IMG/VR virus record: IMGVR_UViG_3300028823_000011
Span: 1 to 26,079 of that record
Reading direction: 5' to 3' (one strand)
DNA from: a virus
DNA: 26,079 nt
Shown: positions 1 through 7,399 of the stretch, piece after piece
Position numbering within the stretch: position 1 is the first letter of the stretch
Layout: every line of letters starts with the position of its first letter
Made by a program: the position numbers and the translations under genes
The notes under the pieces: model-generated
The model's database searches: none
Seen by the model: the letters and a program-made list of their open reading frames with translations, nothing else
Told to the model about the DNA's origin: nothing

Positions 1-63
1 TCCTACGATGAACCGAGTGTGAATGCACGGCGCTTACATTGGAGTGACCGGGGGGTTTTCTAC

Positions 64-137
64 TACTCATTGGTGTAATGGCAGCATCCTAGTCTCCAAA
101 ACTAATGGTGGCGGTTCAAGTCCGTCATGAGTAGCCA
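64..137 (+). tRNA. tRNA-Trp (anticodon CCA)
   Basis: A full cloverleaf can be folded. The acceptor stem is 64-70 with 127-133, seven Watson-Crick pairs. T71 sits at position 8. The D arm is 73-87, with G80-G81 in the loop. The anticodon stem is 89-93 with 101-105, the outermost pair being a C-A mismatch. The anticodon loop is 94-100 and reads CTCCAAA, which gives anticodon CCA. The T arm is 110-126 with the loop TTCAAGT. The discriminator is G134, as expected for tryptophan, and CCA is encoded at 135-137. It probably supplements host tRNA during late expression. Confidence 0.9.
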
Positions 138-189
138 GTAACCTGAAGGTTTCATTTTGTGAGGCTTTCTGTAACCTATAAGTTTCAAT

Positions 190-268
190 GCGGGTCAACA
201 AGCGCAAGGGGCGCGCAGCAGCCTTCCAAGCTGACGACCGCGGAGTTCGACTCTCCTGATCCGCTCCA
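190..268 (+). tRNA. tRNA-Gly (anticodon TCC), unusual D-arm geometry
   Basis: The acceptor stem is 190-196 with 258-264 (GCGGGTC against GATCCGC, one G-T pair). The discriminator is T265, typical of bacterial glycine tRNAs, and CCA is encoded at 266-268. The anticodon loop 223-229 reads CTTCCAA, giving anticodon TCC, which decodes GGA and GGG. The T arm is 241-257 with loop TTCGACT and one mismatch at its base. The oddity is the D arm: its clear stem is 202-205 with 213-216, leaving five bases (197-201) between acceptor and D stem instead of two, and position 8 is A rather than T. It may be a divergent functional tRNA or a decaying one. Confidence 0.72.
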
Positions 269-280
269 CTTATTATTTTT

Positions 281-541
281 ATGATACCTATTAAAGAACT
301 ACAGAAGTTTCTAAATACCTACGAAGCCCTGCGAGGGATTGAGGTCACACACGAGAGCGATATTAAAAAAGCAATTGCTCCTCAGGTGGTTCTCTTGACA
401 GGGATGGTCAACATCGAAGGCACCCCGCATTTGTTCGAAGCTGAGATCAACCTCATGGAGTTCCACACTAGGGAGGACTTGATCCTTCTGGGTGGTTCAA
501 TCCTGAAAGCCTTCGACAAGGCTGGGGTTCAAAAACTATAG
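281..541 (+). CDS. hypothetical protein, 86 aa
   Basis: I do not recognise this small protein. It is a mixed-charge, probably soluble protein with alternating hydrophobic stretches (for example VVLLTGMVNI and LILLGGSIL) and no signal peptide or membrane segment. Its start codon lies only 12 bases after the encoded CCA of the tRNA-Gly, and those 12 bases (CTTATTATTTTT) hold no Shine-Dalgarno sequence. After tRNA 3' processing the message would have a very short leader. It ends 8 bases before the start of the terminase small subunit gene, so it is probably part of the packaging operon. No function can be assigned. Confidence 0.7.
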   Translation: MIPIKELQKFLNTYEALRGIEVTHESDIKKAIAPQVVLLTGMVNIEGTPHLFEAEINLMEFHTREDLILLGGSILKAFDKAGVQKL

Positions 542-549
542 GACAAACA

Positions 550-791
550 ATGGCAGCACGAATCCGAACGAAAACACACGGTTAAAGATCCAAGCAGCTC
601 AGTTGATCAATCGCCTGACCGACCACGCCAATGGCAAAGTCGAGATGACAGCTACCCAAGTTCGTGCTACTGAGATTCTTCTGCGTAAGATTCTGCCTGA
701 TCTCTCAGATGTCAAGATGGATGTGGATGCAGCACCGATCACCTTCAACCTGAACATGACAGCTCCTGAGGAGAACAAGGATGGGGAATAA
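550..791 (+). CDS. terminase small subunit, frame interrupted near start
   Basis: The small subunit would recognise phage DNA and direct the large subunit ATPase. The call rests on position directly ahead of the terminase/portal block and on a motif typical of these short proteins (RLKIQAAQLINRL ... TATQVRATEILLRKILPDL). ATG 550 has a good Shine-Dalgarno (AGGA at 540-543), but its frame stops after 11 codons at 583-585. The conserved part lies in the -1 frame and is open from 507 to the stop at 789-791. Within that frame the first usual start codon is TTG 603, which has no ribosome site and would remove conserved residues. The likely native protein starts at 550 with one base missing between 561 and 583, for example in the AAAA run 571-574. 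That would give about 80 aa. Confidence 0.7.
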
Positions 792-1185
792 ACCTGATTG
801 GGTTGGCACCAACTTTAAGAAGACTGTTCGCAAGATCGACGACAAAACCAAAATGGTTGGTGTCAAGAAGATGGCTGATGGTTCGCTTCCTGACATCGAA
901 GGGGGTGAGGATGACTTCGATCCCGGCTTTGATATCTCCTACTCGGCTAGTGGACAAGACGCTAAGAACTTCGGAGGCGGTGGCCGCTTAAGTCGGAACG
1001 TATACCACGGAGAAGATGGCACCTTAAACTTAGGCGTGTCTGGCTCTCACTGGAAAGGTGGCGGTCAATCTGGCGCAAGCCTTGATGCCGTAGATGCTAC
1101 CTACATGACCAAGCACGGTGACTTTGGAATCCAAGCCTCGCCGGACTTGAAGTCAGTGAAGTTGACATTTCGGAAAGAGTTTTGA
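781..1185 (+). CDS. hypothetical protein, 134 aa
   Basis: This gene of unknown function sits between the two terminase genes. ATG 781 overlaps the end of the small subunit gene by 11 bases and has GAGGAG seven bases upstream (768-773), so the start is well supported. The N-terminal third is basic (NFKKTVRKIDDKTK). A KKMADGS motif at residues 29-35 precedes an acidic stretch (EGGEDDFDPGF). The C-terminal half is rich in glycine, serine and alternating beta-prone residues, ending in VKLTFRKEF, and could be a small beta-rich domain. The MADG motif recurs in several other proteins of this window. There is no membrane segment or signal peptide. Confidence 0.75.
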   Translation: MGNKPDWVGTNFKKTVRKIDDKTKMVGVKKMADGSLPDIEGGEDDFDPGFDISYSASGQDAKNFGGGGRLSRNVYHGEDGTLNLGVSGSHWKGGGQSGASLDAVDATYMTKHGDFGIQASPDLKSVKLTFRKEF

Positions 1186-1188
1186 TTT

Positions 1189-2622
1189 GTGAGTGAAAAT
1201 ACTTTTAACTACAGACCGCCCGGAAAGAATGCAGCCAAGTTCCATGCATCCGATGCTTTCGTGCGCGGTCTTATGGGGCCAGTGGGCTCGGGCAAATCCA
1301 GCAGTTGCTGCGTGGAGATCGTATCTCGCGCTCTGCGACAGCGTCCTAGCCGCGACAATGTTCGCCGTTCTCGATGGCTTATTATTCGTAACACCTACCC
1401 CGAACTCAAGTCAACCACAATCAAAACGTGGGAGACGTGGTTCCCAGCAGACGTAGCCCCGATCAAGTGGGACACGCCTATCACCTCGACAATGAAGATT
1501 GGCAACATAGGTGATGGCACCTCGCTGGAACTTGAAGTTATGTTTATGGCATTAGACAAGCCTACCGAAACTGGTAAGCTGAGATCGTTGGAATTGACAG
1601 GCGCTTGGATTAACGAAGCCTCTGAGATTCCTAAAGAGATCTTTGATATGGTCACACAGCGTGTGGGACGTTTCCCGTCAATGATCCAAGGTGGCCCTAG
1701 CTGGCACGGGATTATTCTTGACACGAACCCACCTGATGATGACCACTGGTACTACAAGGTAGCCGAAGAGGAACGCCCTGAAGAATGGCACTTCTTCCGC
1801 CAGCCCGGAGCAATGCTTCTGGTTGACGGTGAGTATGTGCCTAACCCAGAGGCAGAGAACATTCGGAATATACCAACAGGGTATGACTACTACACCCAAC
1901 AGTTGCCAAGTAAAGGCTCTGATTGGATCAATGTGTTTGTGCTTGGAAACTATGGTACGACGCTGGATGGTAAGCCTGTTTATCCAGAGTATAACGACAA
2001 GATACATTGCCTTCCTAATAACATAGAGGCAACGCCGGGTCTCCCCATTATCCTTGGGTGGGACTTCGGACTTACGCCAGCATGTGCGATTATGCAAGTG
2101 TCGCCTTCTGGTAGACTGACAATACTTGACGAATTGATATCAGAAGATATGGGTATCCGTCAGTTTGCCAATGATGTCGTTAAACCTTATCTGAGTAACA
2201 ACTATGGTCACTCCCAACTCGTATCTGCTGGCGACCCTGCTGGCAACATTCGCGCACAAACTGACGAACGAACCTGTCTCCAAGAGTTGCTTGAAGCGGG
2301 AATATACACAGAGCCTGCGCCGACTAACGACTTCATACCGAGGAGAGAAGCTGTCGCCTACTTCATGACGAAGATGAGTGATGGTAAACCTGCCTTTGCT
2401 GTGAACCCGCGATGCACAAACATTCGCAAGGGTTTTTTAGGTAGGTACAAGTATGAGAGGTTAAAGACCTCTGGACTTGCACGGTATAAGGATAGGCCGG
2501 TAAAGGATATCTATTCTCACATTCAGGATGCAATCCAGTACGGATGCCTGAAGGTTAGAAGTGGAGTTTCGCCAGCTCGTGCAAAGTCAATACACAAAGT
2601 ATCCTCTAAGGGATGGACATAA
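1189..2622 (+). CDS. terL: terminase large subunit (packaging ATPase/nuclease), 477 aa
   Basis: This is the DNA-packaging motor, which docks on the portal, pumps DNA into the prohead with ATP and cuts the concatemer. The N-terminal ATPase domain has Walker A GPVGSGKS at residues 30-37 and a Walker B-like segment ending in ELTGAWINEASE, with E143 as the probable catalytic glutamate. The C-terminal RNase H-like nuclease domain shows GWDFG with D292, SAGDPAGN with D349, and HIQDAIQYG with D447, matching the acidic triad of large terminases. Length is normal for the family. The start is GTG 1189, three bases after the previous stop. The stop at 2620-2622 abuts the portal start. A terminator-like hairpin lies inside the gene at 2404-2438. 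Confidence 0.96.
   Translation: MSENTFNYRPPGKNAAKFHASDAFVRGLMGPVGSGKSSSCCVEIVSRALRQRPSRDNVRRSRWLIIRNTYPELKSTTIKTWETWFPADVAPIKWDTPITSTMKIGNIGDGTSLELEVMFMALDKPTETGKLRSLELTGAWINEASEIPKEIFDMVTQRVGRFPSMIQGGPSWHGIILDTNPPDDDHWYYKVAEEERPEEWHFFRQPGAMLLVDGEYVPNPEAENIRNIPTGYDYYTQQLPSKGSDWINVFVLGNYGTTLDGKPVYPEYNDKIHCLPNNIEATPGLPIILGWDFGLTPACAIMQVSPSGRLTILDELISEDMGIRQFANDVVKPYLSNNYGHSQLVSAGDPAGNIRAQTDERTCLQELLEAGIYTEPAPTNDFIPRREAVAYFMTKMSDGKPAFAVNPRCTNIRKGFLGRYKYERLKTSGLARYKDRPVKDIYSHIQDAIQYGCLKVRSGVSPARAKSIHKVSSKGWT
2404..2438 (+). terminator. intragenic terminator-like hairpin in terL
   Basis: AACCC-GCGA (2404-2412) can pair with TCGC and GGGTT (2424-2427 and 2430-2434), leaving an AA bulge and an 11-base loop. 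The T run continues to 2438. The shape is that of an intrinsic terminator, but it lies within conserved coding sequence near the nuclease domain, so it may be chance. Confidence 0.25.
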
Positions 2623-4719
2623 ATGGGATATGCAATCAACAGACCGCAGGTCGAAATCGAAATAGACGGTGAAGACGATCTTCAGTCAAACGCTCGTTTC
2701 GAATCTAATCTCGGCGCTTACGTTGGCAAGTGCTGGGATGAGGCTAAGACCGCAAAGGCTGTAATTGTCGAGCGGCTGCTGAAATGCGAACGTCAGCGTA
2801 GGGGTGAGTATGACCCTGACCGCATGATGGAAATCCAACGAGTCGGCGGCTCAGATATTTATATGATGCTGACCGACGTGAAGTGCCGTGCTGCTGAAGC
2901 ATGGATCTCTGACGTGATGCTAAATCAGCAAGACCGCGTCTTTGATCTGAAGGTTTCCAATACGCCACAGATGCCACCCGAGATGCGCCGGAACATTATT
3001 GATCTGGTTCGCATGGAGGCTGAGCAGTTCATAGCCGAAGGTGGTGAGCTTCACCCTGAGACATTCCGCGCCCGTATGGAGGAAGTCCATGAGGCAATCT
3101 CTATGCGCTTAAAGCAAGAGGCTGAAGATGCTGCTCGTCGCATGGGTGACAAGATTGAAGACCAGCTAGGCCGCGGCAAGTTCCAGCCTGAGCTGAAGAA
3201 CTTCATTAACGACTTTACAACTTTCCCTTCGGCTATCATGAAGGGGCCAGTGATCAAGCGTCGCAAGGGCATGGCATGGGGGCCAGAGTTTACCCCTATC
3301 GTTATGACTGAGTTTGTCGAAGAGTTCGAGCGCGTCTCGCCTTACGACATCTTCCCCGCTCCAGCTTCTACTGGCGTGAACGATGCGTACCTGATACAGC
3401 GTCACCGCTTAAATGCGAATAGCCTGCAAGCTATGCGTGGCACCCCGGGTGTAGATAACGATGCACTGCAAACGGTAATCGATCGCTTTGCAATGTCCGG
3501 CTATCGCACATGGATTCAAGGCGACAACGAAGAGCGCGTCTTGGCTGGCAAACCTTTCCGCTATCCATTGCTATCTGGTGAAGTAGAGACCATTGAATTC
3601 TGGGGCTCGGTCACTGGGCAGTACTTGGTTGAGTGGGGCATGACTGACATCGACCCTGAAGAGATCTATGAGATCAATGCTTGGTGGACAGATGGCATCA
3701 TGTGGAAGGTTGTGCTGAACCCTGATCCATTGGGTCATCGCCCATACGGTGTTGCTTCTTGGGAAGATGTTCCTCATTCCTTCTGGGGTGTGGCTCTGCC
3801 TGAGATCATGCGCGACAACCAAACTATGTGTAACGCTGCTGCCCGTTCCATCGCGAACAACATGGCAGTCGCTTCTGGCCCACAGGTTGAGGTTACAGTT
3901 GACCGCTTACCCGATGGTGAGCAGATCACTGAGATCTATCCTTGGAAGATTTGGCAAGCAACGTCTGACCGCACTGGTGGTGGACAACCTGCTGTTCGTT
4001 TCTTCCAGCCAAGCATGAATGCTCAAGAGTTGCTCGGCGTGTTTATGCAGTTTGCGAAACAGGCTGACGAAGTCACAGGCATTCCAAACTATGTGTACGG
4101 TTCTTCCGCTGTGTCTGGCGCTGGCCGTACTGCATCTGGTCTATCGATGTTGATGGACAATGCAAGTAAAGGTATCAAACAAGCTATCGCTGCAATCGAC
4201 GGTGTGGTCGCAGGTATGGTTCAGAAGTTGTACATCCACAACATGATGTTCGACAGTGACCCATACATCAAGGGTGACTTCCGCGTTGTTGCTAAAGGAG
4301 CAATTGGCCTGTTGCATAAAGAGACTCTGCAGATGCGTCGCAATGAGTTCTTGATGGCAACTGCTAATCCGATCGACTCCCAGATTACTGGAGTTGAAGG
4401 TAGAGCCTACCTGTTGCGTGAAGCAGCTCGTGGGTTGCAGATGGACACGAACAAGATCGTACCGGATCAGAACTCGATGGAAGAGCAGAAGATCCAAGCT
4501 CGTGCCCAGATGCTTGCGCAGCAGATGCTGCAACAGATGGCGAACCAAATGCAACCACAGCAAGTGGTGGCCGCACCGCAAGAATCATTACCGGGCGGCA
4601 TGCCAGCAGAGGGAACCGCAGTACCGCAACAGGTTCCTCAAATGGCTGACGGTGGCATGGTTCCCAACACAGCAGAGCAGGTACTGAAAAGCTTAGCAGA
4701 TACAAACTTTATGCAGTGA
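2623..4719 (+). CDS. portal protein, 698 aa
   Basis: The portal forms the dodecameric ring at one capsid vertex through which DNA enters and leaves. Evidence is its place right after the large terminase, its size (698 aa, in the range of large podovirus portals), and characteristic segments. These are an N-terminal region listing tyrosine- and aspartate-rich positions (EYDPDRMMEIQRVGGSDIYM), a middle with SPYDIFPAP and SFWGVALPEIMRDNQ, and the helical GAGRTASGLSMLMDNASKG stretch. The C-terminal 60 residues are glutamine- and methionine-rich (QARAQMLAQQMLQQMANQM) and end with a MADGG motif at 674-678. ATG 2623 follows the terminase stop without a gap. The tail beyond the core is probably flexible and may interact with internal proteins. 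Confidence 0.92.
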   Translation: MGYAINRPQVEIEIDGEDDLQSNARFESNLGAYVGKCWDEAKTAKAVIVERLLKCERQRRGEYDPDRMMEIQRVGGSDIYMMLTDVKCRAAEAWISDVMLNQQDRVFDLKVSNTPQMPPEMRRNIIDLVRMEAEQFIAEGGELHPETFRARMEEVHEAISMRLKQEAEDAARRMGDKIEDQLGRGKFQPELKNFINDFTTFPSAIMKGPVIKRRKGMAWGPEFTPIVMTEFVEEFERVSPYDIFPAPASTGVNDAYLIQRHRLNANSLQAMRGTPGVDNDALQTVIDRFAMSGYRTWIQGDNEERVLAGKPFRYPLLSGEVETIEFWGSVTGQYLVEWGMTDIDPEEIYEINAWWTDGIMWKVVLNPDPLGHRPYGVASWEDVPHSFWGVALPEIMRDNQTMCNAAARSIANNMAVASGPQVEVTVDRLPDGEQITEIYPWKIWQATSDRTGGGQPAVRFFQPSMNAQELLGVFMQFAKQADEVTGIPNYVYGSSAVSGAGRTASGLSMLMDNASKGIKQAIAAIDGVVAGMVQKLYIHNMMFDSDPYIKGDFRVVAKGAIGLLHKETLQMRRNEFLMATANPIDSQITGVEGRAYLLREAARGLQMDTNKIVPDQNSMEEQKIQARAQMLAQQMLQQMANQMQPQQVVAAPQESLPGGMPAEGTAVPQQVPQMADGGMVPNTAEQVLKSLADTNFMQ

Positions 4720-4727
4720 GGCTAACC

Positions 4728-5015
4728 ATGAAGGACAAAGACGCGATGAAAATGTTTAAAGGCAAAGACACCAAGGCTGAGGAAATGAAAGAAGCCAAAG
4801 CTTTGAAGAGCGGCAAGATCACTCCCAAGCAATACATGAAGGGTGAGAAGTCCGAAGGCGAGAAGGGCAAGGATATGACTATGGCAAAGAAAGCTGCCAA
4901 GGCTATTCCTGCTGGCAAGATGACACCGAAGCAGTATGCCGACATGCAGAAGAAAGAAGGCATGAAGAAGATGGCAAACGGTGGCTCGGCTATGAAGAAG
5001 AAAGGCAAATGCTAA
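4728..5015 (+). CDS. lysine/methionine-rich small protein, 95 aa
   Basis: This is a very basic, low-complexity protein of unknown function. I prefer ATG 4728 (GAGG at 4718-4721, six bases upstream) over GTG 4716, which overlaps the portal stop. The protein contains an internal duplication. The segment around residues 20-36 (KEAKALKSGKITPKQY) recurs about 34 residues later around 54-70 (KKAAKAIPAGKMTPKQY). It ends with a MANGG motif at 82-86 and a lysine-rich tail closing in a cysteine. The composition suggests binding to DNA or to an acidic virion surface, but that is inference. It lies between portal and capsid genes. Confidence 0.75.
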   Translation: MKDKDAMKMFKGKDTKAEEMKEAKALKSGKITPKQYMKGEKSEGEKGKDMTMAKKAAKAIPAGKMTPKQYADMQKKEGMKKMANGGSAMKKKGKC

Positions 5016-5016
5016 C

Positions 5017-6087
5017 ATGGCAGTCCCAAAGTGGGCGAGAGAAAATATGGCAAAGACCGGAGGCATGCCCAGCCACGGAGTCGTTAGCAAGCCATCCCCT
5101 TTCCACTCCTCGGACGTTAAGCATCTCGCAGACGGTACTCCATCTGAAGACGATTTCAAACGTATGGGTATTGAAGCTTCTGATCGCTACAACGAAATTG
5201 AGAAGTCTCAAGAAGTTGGTGCATTAGACAAATTGAAAGGCGGCTTCGGTCGTCTGTTCGATCGTTTAAAAGCTGGCAACATTGATGCCCCGGGGTCGGA
5301 TGCTTACAACAAGTACGGAGCTGGCTTAGGCAAAGCAGAGTACGAAAAGGAACAGCAGTTCAAGCAGTCTCGCATTGACAGTGAGAATGCCCGTAGAGAT
5401 TACGTTCCAGATACAGCGGATTCAATCGCTCGTAAGATGGGTCGTGTCACGATGGGGCCAACTGTTGGTGAAGCTAAGACTGAAGCAGTGCCTATGCCTA
5501 AGGTTAATGACACTACGACAGAGTGGGAGAGACTGCAAAAGAGTTCTGCTCCTTCCGCTTCATCGTCTACTGCTGAAGACAAGAAGGTATTCTCTACACC
5601 AGTGATGCCTACAGTCTCGACTGATAAAGCAGAAGACGTGTCTGGTAAGACAGCACCTACGCTACGCAAAACCAATAAGCGAGGACAATCTAACACTAGA
5701 GGTGTATCATCCGGAGATAGGAAAGTTTATATCCCTGATAATCCACGGCCTCCAGTAGACAACGATAGTCGTCCCTCGAAGCCTTATCCGAAAGGAAAGC
5801 CCGGTGCTAGTGACAGCAGACCAAGTAAGCCGATCCCTAAAGCTACGAAGAGTGAGAATGATGCGCGTCCGTCGAAGCCGTATCCGAGTGATGCGCGTCC
5901 GAAGGGCTCTTCAAATTCCGCTAGTGAGAGTGAAGTATCCGCGGCGGGGGCTCGATACGCTGCGACTAAAGCAGCACTCGATCGCGCTCCTGCGAATACT
6001 TCGGCTACCGCTAGAAAAGCACTTGAAGCCGCTGTCGAGTCTGCCCGTCAAGATTACGAGGCAAAGTCTAAGAAATCTAAAAGGTGA
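5017..6087 (+). CDS. low-complexity hypothetical protein with RPSKPYP repeats, 356 aa
   Basis: Function unknown. ATG 5017 lies one base after the previous stop (ends 5015). The first ~130 residues are charged and helical, with an HLADGT motif at 36-41 that resembles the MADGG motif of its neighbours. The middle is rich in threonine, serine and proline. Around residues 252-300 a short repeat of RPSKP(Y/I)P occurs three times at an exact 16-residue spacing (R252, R268, R284), with a partial copy at R294. The C-terminal 50 residues are alanine-rich and probably a helix. There is no membrane segment. Its position between portal and scaffold suggests a virion or assembly protein with long disordered parts. 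Confidence 0.75.
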   Translation: MAVPKWARENMAKTGGMPSHGVVSKPSPFHSSDVKHLADGTPSEDDFKRMGIEASDRYNEIEKSQEVGALDKLKGGFGRLFDRLKAGNIDAPGSDAYNKYGAGLGKAEYEKEQQFKQSRIDSENARRDYVPDTADSIARKMGRVTMGPTVGEAKTEAVPMPKVNDTTTEWERLQKSSAPSASSSTAEDKKVFSTPVMPTVSTDKAEDVSGKTAPTLRKTNKRGQSNTRGVSSGDRKVYIPDNPRPPVDNDSRPSKPYPKGKPGASDSRPSKPIPKATKSENDARPSKPYPSDARPKGSSNSASESEVSAAGARYAATKAALDRAPANTSATARKALEAAVESARQDYEAKSKKSKR

Positions 6088-6090
6088 TTT

Positions 6091-6330
6091 GTGCTAACAA
6101 AACCAGACCACTCTACCGTTCAAGCTCTAGCTAGTTTGAAAGGTAATCAACAATTTGAGACCGTGTGCCAATGGCTTCGGAATACTCTCGAAGAGATCGA
6201 CCGCGATTCTTGCGTTACCAAGGACGAAGTTCAACTTCGCTGGAACCAAGGCGCGGCTCAGATCATACGAGACTTCCTCAATCGTAGTGATGAAGCACTA
6301 GCCACGATCCGTAAGTTTCAAGGGCGCTAA
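6091..6330 (+). CDS. hypothetical protein, 79 aa
   Basis: A short, soluble, probably all-helical protein (for example FETVCQWLRNTLEEIDRD and AAQIIRDFLNRSDEALATI). The start is GTG 6091, three bases after the previous stop, with AAGGTGA immediately upstream partly inside the preceding stop codon. I do not recognise a domain. Small helical proteins commonly sit just ahead of scaffold and capsid genes in podovirus-type genomes, so a role in head assembly is possible but not shown. Confidence 0.72.
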   Translation: MLTKPDHSTVQALASLKGNQQFETVCQWLRNTLEEIDRDSCVTKDEVQLRWNQGAAQIIRDFLNRSDEALATIRKFQGR

Positions 6331-6421
6331 GCTCTGATACCTCGAAGCTGACCGAGGACTACGTCAGCACTAATGAAGACCTAGGATGACAGTTGCATCC
6401 AAGGGCTCATGGAGAAAATTT

Positions 6422-7354
6422 ATGGCACTCCCCCGTAAGGTACGCGAAGCTGCTGAGAAGGCAGACGCAATCCATAGCTCGTTTTATGAGAACAAGCAAT
6501 TGGATGGTAACAATGCAATGAACGAGCCTGTACCCGATCCGGCTCCCACAGTTGATCCTCAGGATGTAGATCCTGCAGCAATGGCGGTGACTCCACCCAT
6601 CGAGACGCCAGAGCCGCCTAAGGAAGAACCGTGGGAACAGCGTTATCGAGTTATTGAGGGCAAGTATCGCGCAGAGGTACCGCGACTCGCGTCCGAGAAT
6701 AAAGAGCTGAAGAATCAAATTCAACTCTTAGCTGAGCAAGTAGAAAGTTTGAAGAGTCAGGCAACACAGGCTCAAGCGTCGTCACTCATCAGTGATGCCG
6801 ATCGTGAGAAGTACGGAGATGATCTGCTCGATGTTATACAAAGAGCAACCAAGGCTGCAAGCTTGGCGAAGGATCAAGAGATTGCTGAACTGAAGCGTCA
6901 ATTTGATAGTGTCCGTGAGACAACTGCCAAAGATGCCAACGTGCAATTTTATGATCGCCTGAACCAACTGGCACCCAACTGGGTCAACATCAACTCTGAT
7001 GAAAACTTCCTACGGTGGCTGGATGAATATGACGAGCTTAGTGGTCATACACGCCAAGACCTCCTATCGACTGCTGAGCAAAACAGGGATGCCGAACTGG
7101 TAGCTCGTTTCTTTAATAAATACGAGAACGAGGTGGCAGCGAAACAAAACCAACGCCACAATCCAGCAGCCGCCGCTCATCAGGTACCGGATAGTAACAA
7201 GCGAGTTACTGCCCCGCCCGGTAAGCGATTCTTTACCCGCAAGGAGATTGCAGACTTTTATGCTGCATGCCGAGCAGGTAGAGTAAGTGCGAAGGATCAA
7301 GTGGCAATGGAAGCTGAAATCCATTCCGCATCAATTGAGGGTCGAATCCGATAA
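6422..7354 (+). CDS. probable scaffolding protein, 310 aa
   Basis: Likely the internal scaffold that guides coat assembly and is absent from the mature head. It lies directly before the major capsid gene, is acidic and proline-rich in its N-terminal part (PVPDPAPTVDPQDVDP), and then has a long predicted coiled coil (about residues 75-160, for example ASENKELKNQIQLLAEQVE). The C-terminal part is basic, as expected for a coat-binding tail (GKRFFTRKEIADFYAACRAG). I choose ATG 6422 because GGAG (6411-6414) lies seven bases upstream. The in-frame ATG 6386 would add 12 residues but has only CTAGG directly abutting. Classification is by position and architecture, since scaffold sequences diverge fast. 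Confidence 0.78.
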   Translation: MALPRKVREAAEKADAIHSSFYENKQLDGNNAMNEPVPDPAPTVDPQDVDPAAMAVTPPIETPEPPKEEPWEQRYRVIEGKYRAEVPRLASENKELKNQIQLLAEQVESLKSQATQAQASSLISDADREKYGDDLLDVIQRATKAASLAKDQEIAELKRQFDSVRETTAKDANVQFYDRLNQLAPNWVNINSDENFLRWLDEYDELSGHTRQDLLSTAEQNRDAELVARFFNKYENEVAAKQNQRHNPAAAAHQVPDSNKRVTAPPGKRFFTRKEIADFYAACRAGRVSAKDQVAMEAEIHSASIEGRIR

Positions 7355-7399
7355 CCTCAAGAGCTGCGGATAATATATCTATCTTGAAAGGAGAACAGA

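Noticed and set aside
1-78. Open frame from the window start to TAA 76-78
   Set aside because: Only 25 codons, overlaps the tRNA-Trp and shows no recognisable motif. A chance open frame is likely, and an upstream gene end cannot be shown.
1162-1191. TTGACA followed 17 bases on by ATTTGT as a promoter for terL
   Set aside because: The -10 match is poor and the element lies in coding sequence, so it is not distinguishable from chance.
4722-5159. Minus-strand open frame opposite the lysine-rich protein
   Set aside because: A shadow of the low-complexity AAG/GAA coding sequence, with no start signal and repetitive leucine/histidine content.
6340-6357. Hairpin CCTCG/CGAGG ahead of the scaffold gene
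   Set aside because: Only five pairs and no T run, so there is no reason to call a terminator or regulator.
7335-7374. GATAAT upstream of the capsid gene as a promoter
   Set aside because: There is no -35 element at a proper distance (TTGAGG is 28 bases away), and the extended -10 spacing is off by one.
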